A stretch of DNA of 20,557 nt from Actinomycetes bacterium (GTDB taxonomy: Bacteria; Actinomycetota; CALGFH01), in assembly GCA_030146615.1 (NCBI GenBank), contig JASLBL010000408.1, positions 1 to 20,557 on the forward strand, given 5' to 3'. The position numbers and the translations under genes are program-made. The notes below the pieces were generated by a model, which saw nothing but the letters and a program-made list of their open reading frames with translations, was not told the DNA's origin and did no database searches. Positions 15,251-20,557 of this stretch are shown one piece after another. The stretch's first letter is position 1, and each line of letters opens with the position of its first letter.

Positions 15251-15383
15251 GCGCCGTTGTACGCAGATCTACGCAGGGCGGCTCGGCAGGCCTCCCGATG
15301 GGGCGTTGTTCCGCCTCCGTCGATGCACCGGAACAAGGAACGCAGTCGGCACCGCCGTAGAGCACCCGGAGGAGGAAGCCAGC
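15251..15383 (+). promoter_or_regulatory. intergenic region with a direct repeat and an inverted repeat
   Basis: TACGCAG occurs twice at a 10-bp step (15260-15266 and 15270-15276). Perfect 8-bp arms TTGTTCCG (15306-15313) and CGGAACAA (15329-15336) surround a 15-nt spacer. The inverted repeat could be a terminator for the aminotransferase unit or an operator for the small ORF and potA. No clear promoter is seen here. Confidence 0.4.
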
Positions 15384-15488
15384 ATGACGGAGGATCGCAG
15401 GCGCTGTGGCTGGGGGGCCGTGCTGGCCGCCGTGACCCTGTTCGCGACCCTGTTGCTAACCGTGCCGCCCGGCCCGGGGGTGGGCTGA
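15384..15488 (+). CDS. small membrane peptide, 34 aa
   Basis: MTEDRRRCGWGAVLAAVTLF begins a 34-aa peptide: a charged start, then one hydrophobic segment (about 10-27), then a Pro/Gly tail. Support comes from a strong GGAGGAGGAAG ribosome site, ATG start, and third codon positions nearly all G or C as in real genes here. It is 61 bp upstream of potA on the same strand. I do not recognise it. It may be a small partner of the transporter or a leader peptide. Confidence 0.45.
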   Translation: MTEDRRRCGWGAVLAAVTLFATLLLTVPPGPGVG

Positions 15489-15507
15489 GCCGAGGGGCCC
15501 GGCCGGA

Positions 15508-15513
15508 TACGAT
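15508..15513 (+). promoter_or_regulatory. possible -10 box for potA
   Basis: TACGAT fits TANNNT and would give a leader of about 30 nt before the potA GTG. The sequence 17 bp upstream (CTGAGC) matches TTGACA in only three places, so this is weak. Confidence 0.3.
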
Positions 15514-15549
15514 GCCCGTGGCGGAGCGTCGCTGAAAGGGGCCTGCCGC

Positions 15550-16632
15550 GTGGGCGGAGGCGAGATCCGGCTGGTCGGGCTGGTCAAGCGGTTCGAGGAC
15601 GTCACCGCGGTGGACGGCATCGACCTGGACGTGCCCGGTGGCGAGTTCTTCGCCCTGCTCGGCCCGTCGGGCTGCGGCAAGACGACCACCCTGCGGCTGG
15701 TCGCGGGGTTCGAGCAGCCAACCGAGGGGCGCATCCTGCTCGACGGGGTCGACATGGCCCGCACCCCGCCGCACAGGCGCAAGGTCAACACCGTGTTCCA
15801 GAGCTACGCGCTGTTCCCGTTCCTCAGCGTGGCCGACAACGTCGCCTTCGGGCTGCGGTTCCAGGACGTGGGCAAGGCCGAGGCCAGGCGGCGGGTCGCC
15901 GAGGCCCTGGCCCTGGTCCAGCTCCAGGGCCTGGAGCGGCGGCGGCCGGCCCAGCTGTCGGGCGGCCAGCAGCAGCGGGTCGCCCTGGCCCGGGCGCTGG
16001 TCCTCAGCCCGTCGGTGCTGCTGCTGGACGAGCCTCTCGGCGCCCTGGACGCCAAGCTCCGCAAGGCCCTCCAGATCGAGCTCAAGGCGCTCCAGGAGGC
16101 GGTCGGGGTCACCTTCGTCTACGTCACCCACGACCAGGAGGAGGCCCTGACCATGTCGGACCGCCTGGCCGTGATGGCCGGCGGCCGCATCGAGCAGGTC
16201 GGCCCCCCGGCCGAGCTGTACGAGGAGCCGGCCACCACCTATGTCGCCGGATTCCTGGGCGCCGCCAACCTGCTCACGGCCACCTCCGGTGGACGCGACG
16301 GCGGCGGCCGCTGCCGGGTCCGCCTTGGCGACTTCGAGCTCGAGGCGGCCGGCGGCGACACCGCCGCCAGCGGCGAGGTCCAGGTGGTCATCCGCCCCGA
16401 GCGGGTCCAGCTGGAGGACTACGGGACCACCGGCCCCAACCGGGTCCCCGGGATGGTGGAGCGCCTCGTCTACCAGGGCCCGGCCACCCAGCTGGTGGTC
16501 CGCCTGGCCAACGGCGCCCCCCTCCAGGCCCTGGTCCAGAACCAGGGCCAGCCCATCTCCTGGCAACAGGGCACGGCCATCGCCGTGCACCTCCCGGCCG
16601 ATGCGCTGCGGGTCCTGCCCGAGTCAGCCTGA
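15550..16632 (+). CDS. potA: polyamine-type ABC transporter ATPase PotA
   Basis: A 360-aa ATPase that powers import. Walker A is GPSGCGKTT (38-46), the Q-loop is in VFQSYALFPFLSV (about 82-94), the signature LSGGQ is at 136-140, Walker B ends in D160 E161 of LLLDEPLGALDAKLR, and the H-loop His is H194 in YVTHDQEEAL. A C-terminal TOBE-type regulatory domain follows (about 270-355, with VIRPERVQLE). The GTG start has AAAGGGG about 8 nt upstream. It is the only ATPase in the window that can serve potD-potB-potC, although it lies on the opposite strand 3 kb away. Its 3' end overlaps that of the convergent TetR gene by 9 bp. Confidence 0.93.
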   Translation: MGGGEIRLVGLVKRFEDVTAVDGIDLDVPGGEFFALLGPSGCGKTTTLRLVAGFEQPTEGRILLDGVDMARTPPHRRKVNTVFQSYALFPFLSVADNVAFGLRFQDVGKAEARRRVAEALALVQLQGLERRRPAQLSGGQQQRVALARALVLSPSVLLLDEPLGALDAKLRKALQIELKALQEAVGVTFVYVTHDQEEALTMSDRLAVMAGGRIEQVGPPAELYEEPATTYVAGFLGAANLLTATSGGRDGGGRCRVRLGDFELEAAGGDTAASGEVQVVIRPERVQLEDYGTTGPNRVPGMVERLVYQGPATQLVVRLANGAPLQALVQNQGQPISWQQGTAIAVHLPADALRVLPESA

Positions 16633-17286
16633 GGCCGCGTGCCGTTGCGGCGGCACCAGGTGGGCCCGGTCCTCGGGGGTCCAGGAGAATCCGAGCTCAC
16701 GCGAGCAGGTGTCCATGCACAGGTCGAACATGCGCTCGCGGGTCACCTCGGGGTCCTTCAGCACGACCTGGATGGCCAGCCCGTCGATCAGAGCCCCGAG
16801 CCGCAGGGCGAAGGCGGTGGCGTCGACGCGGTCGAACTCGCCGGCGGCCTGGCCCTCGCGGACGATCTCGGCGATGGTGACCCGCCAACGCCGGTCCATG
16901 GCCGACCGGTCCCTGGCCACGTCCGGGTCGCGCGGTGCCCTGGCCCACAGGTCCAGCCACAGCACCCACTCGTCGAAGTCGTCCTCGGCCTCCCCGACCG
17001 AGCACGAGCAGCGCACCAGCTCGACCAGCCGGTCGCGGGCGCTGGCCATCTCGGCCACCGCGTCCGCGGTCTGGGCGTAGAACTGCTCGTCGGCGAACGA
17101 AAGTGCCTCGGCGAGCAGAATGTCCTTCTTGCCGAAGTAGTAGATGACCAGCGCCGGGCTGGTGCCGGCCCGGTCGGCCACGTCCTTGATGCCCGTGTCG
17201 CACAGGCCCTTCTCGGCGATCACCTGGACGGCGGCCTTGAGGATCTGCCGGCGCCGTGCGTCGGAAAGCTTGCGTCGTGGGCTCAT
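16624..17286 (-). CDS. TetR-family transcriptional regulator (BetI-like)
   Basis: A 220-aa regulator. The N-terminal helix-turn-helix is RRRQILKAAVQVIAEKGLCDTGIKDVADRAGTSPALVIYYFGKKDILLAEAL (about 11-62). The C-terminal ligand domain has the BetI-type wording RLGALIDGLAIQVVLKDPEVTRERM (about 170-195). The ATG at 17284-17286 follows GGAG at a good distance; an upstream in-frame extension to 17352 has no family similarity and would leave little space for a leader. Operator 2 lies 73 bp upstream, between this gene and the FAD oxidoreductase gene. An identical palindrome controls the pot promoter, so it probably represses both divergent units until an amine-related ligand binds (inference). Confidence 0.92.
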   Translation of the reverse strand: MSPRRKLSDARRRQILKAAVQVIAEKGLCDTGIKDVADRAGTSPALVIYYFGKKDILLAEALSFADEQFYAQTADAVAEMASARDRLVELVRCSCSVGEAEDDFDEWVLWLDLWARAPRDPDVARDRSAMDRRWRVTIAEIVREGQAAGEFDRVDATAFALRLGALIDGLAIQVVLKDPEVTRERMFDLCMDTCSRELGFSWTPEDRAHLVPPQRHAASG

Positions 17287-17333
17287 GGCTGCTCCAGCAT
17301 GTCGGCTTCGAGGTGCAGTATGGCCTGCCGGGC

Positions 17334-17362
17334 TTGTCCGGTGCCGACCCACATCTTAGACT
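17334..17362 (+). promoter_or_regulatory. promoter of the FAD oxidoreductase/acyl-CoA ligase unit
   Basis: TTGTCC (17334-17339) and TAGACT (17357-17362) are spaced 17 bp. The -10 overlaps the left half of operator 2, exactly as TAAACT does at operator 1. Confidence 0.5.
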
Positions 17363-17374
17363 GAACGTTCAGTC
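17359..17374. promoter_or_regulatory. palindromic operator 2 (TetR/BetI type)
   Basis: GACTGAACGTTCAGTC is a perfect 16-bp palindrome between the divergent TetR-family and FAD oxidoreductase genes. Its flanks match those of operator 1 (19 of 20 bases over 17357-17376). Confidence 0.8.
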
Positions 17375-17434
17375 AAAGACAGGGAGGGGTCCGGGGAACC
17401 CCAAGGGGGCACCCGGTCAAATCAGGGAGGCGCC

Positions 17435-19050
17435 ATGTCGACCTGGGACGCGATCGTCATCGGGGGCGGCCACAACGGGCTGGTGGCCGGCGCCTACCTG
17501 GCCCGGGCCGGGGCCCGGGCGGTGGTCCTGGAGGCTCGGGCCAAGACCGGCGGCGCGGCCGCCACCGACGCCCCCTGGCCCGAGGCCCCCGAGATCAAGG
17601 TGACCCGGCTGTCGTATGTGATGAGCCTGATGCCGCCCAGCATCATCCGCGACCTCGACCTGGAGCGGCACGGCTACAAGCTGTCCCCATGGGCCCCGCC
17701 TACCAGGCCTGGCCGGATGGCCGCTCGCTGACCCTGTACGACGACGACGCCGGCCGCAACCACGAGCAGATCTCCAAGTTCTCCACGAGGGACGCCGACG
17801 CCATGCCCCGCTGGGACGCCTGGCTGGGCGGCCTGGCGTCGGTCCTGGGGCCGCTGCTCACCCAGGTCCCGCCCAGGATCGGCTCGCGCCGGCCGTCGGA
17901 CGTGCGCGAGCTGCTCCGGCTGGCCTGGCGCCACAGGGGCCTGGACGTCCGCACCGTCGGTGACGTGACCCGGCTCATGACCATGAGCGTCAGCGACCTG
18001 CTGGACGACTGGTTCGAGTCCGAGGAGGTCAAGGCGAGTCTGGCCATCAACGGGGTGATCGGCACCTGGGCCGGCCCCGACTCGCCCGGCACCGCCTATG
18101 TGATGGCCCACCACTCGATCGGCGACGTCGGCGCCGGCCACCTGGGCAGCTGGGGGTTTCCCGAGGGCGGCATGGGGGCGGTCTCGGACGCGATCGAGCG
18201 CTCGGCCCGCTCGCTCGGCGCGACCGTGCGGACCGGCGCCCGGGTCGAGCGGGTGCTCGTGGAGGGCGGCCGGGCCGCCGGGGTGGCCCTGGCCGGGGGC
18301 GAGGAGCTGCGGGCCCCGATCGTGGTCACCGCCATCCATCCCCGGACGGCCTTCCTGGAGCAGGTCGACCGGGCCGAGCTGCCGCCTGACTTCGTCACCG
18401 ACATCGAGCGCTGGAAGACCCGCAGCGGCGTGGTCAAGATCAACCTGGCCCTGGGCGAGCTGCCCGACTTCACCGCCGACCCCGGCACCGAGGTCGGCGA
18501 GCACCACACCGGCGCGATCGCCATGGCCCTGTCGGTCGGCTACATCGAGCAGGCGTTCCAGGACGCCAAGCAGGGCCGGGGCGCGACCCGGCCGTTCTCG
18601 GACGGCTGCATCCCGACGGTGTTCGACAAGACCCTCGCCCCCGAGGGCGTCCACGTCATGTCGCTGTTCACCCAGTGGTGCCCGCACGAGTGGTCCGAGG
18701 CCCCCCACGCCGAGGAGCTGGAGGCCTACGCCGACCGGATGATCGACTGCTACGCGGAGCTGGCCCCCAACCTCAAGGGCGCGATCCTGCACCGCGAGGT
18801 CATCGGGCCCTGGCGGATGGAGCAGGAGTGGGGGCTGGTCGGGGGCAACATCTTCCACGGCGAGCTCTCGGCCGACCAGCTGTTCCACATGCGCCCGGCC
18901 CCCGGGTACGCCGACTACCGCAGCCCCATTCCCGGGCTCTACCAGGCCAGCTCGGCCACCCACGGCGGCGGCGGGGTCTGCGGCATCCCCGGCTGGCAGG
19001 CCGCCCAGGCGATCCTGGCCGACCGGCGGCGGGCCAAGCGACGCCGATGA
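17435..19050 (+). pseudogene. NAD(P)/FAD-dependent oxidoreductase, PYROXD2/CrtI-like, frameshifted
   Basis: The protein belongs to the COG1233 group of amine-oxidase/phytoene-desaturase-like flavoproteins. The first frame (17435 to about 17688) has the FAD-binding GGGHNGL (G10, G12, G15), E33 in VVLEAR, and the PYROXD2-like LSYVMSLMPPSIIRDLDLERHGYKL. The second frame (from about 17689 to the TGA at 19048-19050) goes on with MGPAYQAWPDGRSLTLYDDD and ends GLYQASSATHGGGGVCGIPGWQAAQAIL, the usual C-terminal FAD block. The join falls at TCCCCATGG (C run 17685-17688), where one missing base, probably a C or an A, would restore about 538 aa. As given, no intact protein can be made, because the 98-aa front piece ends at 17731. 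Real loss or a homopolymer error are both possible. The next gene overlaps its stop (ATGA). GGAGG precedes the start. Confidence 0.85.
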
Positions 19051-20557
19051 ACCGGAGGGGCTCGCTGGCACCGGCCCTCAGGACCGGCCCCTCGCTCGCG
19101 CCCCTGCTCGCGCCGCGGTCGCTGGCGGTGGTGGGGGCCAGCGCCCGGCCCGGGTCGTTCGGGGACCAGCTGGTCGCCCAGCTGCTCGCCGGCGGCTACC
19201 GGGGCACGGTGCACCTGGTCAACCCCCGCTACACCGAGGTCGCCGGGCGCCCCTGCCACCCGTCCCTGGCGGACCTGCCGGGCCGGGTCGACCTGGCCGT
19301 CCTGGCCGTGCCCAACGCCGCCCTGGAGGCCCAGCTCCAGGCGGCGGCCACCGCCGGGATCCCGGCGGCCGTCATCTTCGCCAGCTGCCTGGATCCCGAT
19401 CCACCGGTTCCACCGGTGGGGCAGAAAGCGCCCCCCCGGACCCCCCCAAACGGTGGCCCCTTGACCGAGCGGCTCCGCTCCATCGCCGAGGCGGCCGGGA
19501 TGGTGGTCTGCGGCGGCAACGGCATGGGGTTCTTCAACCTCGAGCACAGCTTGCGGGTCTGCGGGTACCCGGAGCCACCCGACCTGCCCGCCGGCCCGGT
19601 GGCGGTGGTCACCCACTCCGGGTCGGTGTTCTCGGCCCTGCTCCACAACGACCGCGGCCTCGCCTTCAACCTGGTCGTCTCGGCCGGCAACGAGCTGGTG
19701 ACCAGCGCCGCCGCCTACCTCGACCATGCTCTGGACCTGCCGACGACCCGGGTGGTGGCCCTGTTCCTGGAGACGGTCAGGGAGCCGGCGGCGTTCCGGG
19801 CCGCCCTGGCCAAGGCGGCCGCCCGGGCCGTCCCGGTGGTCGCCCTCAAGGTCGGCCGCGGCCAGGCGGCCAGGGCCATGGTGGCCGCCCATTCGGGCGC
19901 CCTGGCCGGCGAGGACGGCGCCTACCAGGCCCTGTTCGACGCCTACGGGGTCGCCCAGGTGGCCACCCTGGACGAGCTGGCCGACACCTGCGAGCTCCTG
20001 GCCGGCCGCCGGGCCGCTGCCGGCGGGCTGGCCGCCATCGGCGACTCGGGCGGGGAACGGGCCCACCTGCTCGACCTGGCCGAGCGGCTCCGGGTCCCGT
20101 TCGCCGAGATCTCCGAGGCGACCCGCCGGCGCCTGGCCGCCGTCCTCGAGCCCGGCCTCCCCCCCACCAACCCGCTCGACGCCTGGGGCACCGGCAACGA
20201 CGCCGACCAGATCTTCGCCACCTGCATCACGGCCCTGCTCGACGACCCGGCCACCGCCGCCCTGGCCCTGAACCTGGACCTCACCACCGAGCCGACCCCC
20301 GACACCAGCTACACCGGCCTGGCCATCGCCGCCGCCGCCTCCACGACCAAGCCCGTCGCCGTGCTCGCCAACCTCGCCTCCGCCGCCGACCCCGCCGAGG
20401 CCGCCACTCTCCGCGCCGCCGGGGTTCCCGTCTTGGAAGGCACCGCCACCGGCCTGTCCGCCCTGCGCCACCTCCTGGCCTACCGCGACTTCCTCGCCCA
20501 GCCCCCACCCGCCGCCGGCCTGGCAGCAGGAGGGGCTGTGGACAGCCACGAGAACCG
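19047..20557 (+). CDS. ADP-forming type acyl-CoA synthetase (CoA-ligase), cut by window edge
   Basis: At least 503 aa are visible, with no stop before the right edge. A CoA-binding Rossmann domain comes first (LLAPRSLAVVGASARPGSFGDQL, about 19-41, to about 115), followed by two succinyl-CoA-ligase-like domains. Landmarks are VVCGGNGMGFFNLE, VTHSGSVFSALLHND (H190), VALKVGRGQAARAMVAAHSGALAGEDGAYQALFDAYGVAQV (H282 in the SHTG-type motif thought to carry the phosphorylated His in acetyl-CoA synthetases of the ADP-forming family) and PPTNPLDAWGTGNDAD. It should form an acyl-CoA from a free acid. The ATG overlaps the stop of the FAD oxidoreductase by 4 bp. Residues 116-137 are an unusual Pro-rich insert encoded by a palindromic stretch (19401-19456). 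An ATP-grasp domain may follow beyond the edge. Confidence 0.88.
   Translation, partial: MNRRGSLAPALRTGPSLAPLLAPRSLAVVGASARPGSFGDQLVAQLLAGGYRGTVHLVNPRYTEVAGRPCHPSLADLPGRVDLAVLAVPNAALEAQLQAAATAGIPAAVIFASCLDPDPPVPPVGQKAPPRTPPNGGPLTERLRSIAEAAGMVVCGGNGMGFFNLEHSLRVCGYPEPPDLPAGPVAVVTHSGSVFSALLHNDRGLAFNLVVSAGNELVTSAAAYLDHALDLPTTRVVALFLETVREPAAFRAALAKAAARAVPVVALKVGRGQAARAMVAAHSGALAGEDGAYQALFDAYGVAQVATLDELADTCELLAGRRAAAGGLAAIGDSGGERAHLLDLAERLRVPFAEISEATRRRLAAVLEPGLPPTNPLDAWGTGNDADQIFATCITALLDDPATAALALNLDLTTEPTPDTSYTGLAIAAAASTTKPVAVLANLASAADPAEAATLRAAGVPVLEGTATGLSALRHLLAYRDFLAQPPPAAGLAAGGAVDSHEN
19401..19456 (+). repeat. palindromic insert inside the acyl-CoA ligase gene
   Basis: Outer arms CCACCG (19410-19415) and CGGTGG (19451-19456) enclose an inner stem GGGGC/GCCCC (19418-19422 and 19430-19434) with a 7-nt loop, followed by two runs of seven C. 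CCACCGGT occurs twice in tandem. The encoded stretch is Pro-rich and looks unlike its neighbours, while the reading frame is kept. It resembles GC-rich intergenic repeats more than coding sequence. Confidence 0.45.
20530..20548 (+). repeat. copy B of the 19-bp repeat
   Basis: GAGGGGCTGTGGACAGCCA differs from copy A by one base, inside the DnaA-box-like part. It is in frame within the ligase gene and close to the window edge, so its full length is not visible. Confidence 0.35.

Noticed and set aside
1..20557. CRISPR arrays, tRNA or rRNA genes, insertion sequences, prophage
   Set aside because: No regularly spaced repeats, no cloverleaf-like sequence, no transposase or integrase frames and no phage genes were seen.

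Overview
The window is a very GC-rich bacterial chromosome segment: third codon positions are almost all G or C, GTG starts are common, and -10 boxes have the TANNNT form. Together with an LdtMt2-like L,D-transpeptidase, a GylR-like IclR regulator and ABC-F remnants of actinobacterial type, this points to Actinomycetota. The lineage cannot be narrowed further from the sequence. No rRNA, tRNA, CRISPR array or insertion sequence was seen.

Left part (1-6358). On the minus strand, reading right to left, lie a dodecin, dhaM, dhaL, an IclR-family regulator whose start overlaps the dhaL stop, and the first 284 codons of an isochorismate synthase (menF) that runs off the left edge. No dhaK lies in this unit. 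A good promoter and a perfect 8+8 bp inverted repeat precede dhaM. On the plus strand are an ACAD10/11-like acyl-CoA dehydrogenase and a one-helix membrane protein. The latter converges on an L,D-transpeptidase of LdtMt2 type.

Middle (6497-9590). A secreted penicillin-acylase-family Ntn hydrolase (927 aa) is followed by a decayed fragment of an ABC-F ATPase gene, which has an internal deletion and two small frameshifts.

Right part (9579-20557). This looks like one regulon for uptake and CoA-dependent breakdown of an amine or amino acid. A polyamine-type ABC importer is encoded by potD-potB-potC on the minus strand, with its ATPase gene potA 3 kb away on the plus strand. A second acyl-CoA dehydrogenase and a class III (GSA-aminomutase-like) aminotransferase read divergently from potD. 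Beyond potA come a BetI-like TetR regulator (minus) and, divergent from it, a PYROXD2-like FAD oxidoreductase and an ADP-forming-type acyl-CoA ligase (partial, off the right edge). The two divergent intergenic regions carry the same 20-bp promoter/operator module around ACTGAACGTTCAGT (19 of 20 bases identical). This suggests that the TetR protein controls both its own divergent pair and the pot/acyl-CoA dehydrogenase pair. The substrate cannot be read from the sequence.

Two genes of this regulon are disrupted as given: potC has an in-frame TGA at codon 25, where a Trp is expected, and the FAD oxidoreductase has a one-base deletion at a C run. These are either true decay or sequence errors. 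The ligase gene also carries an in-frame, hairpin-forming, Pro-rich insert.
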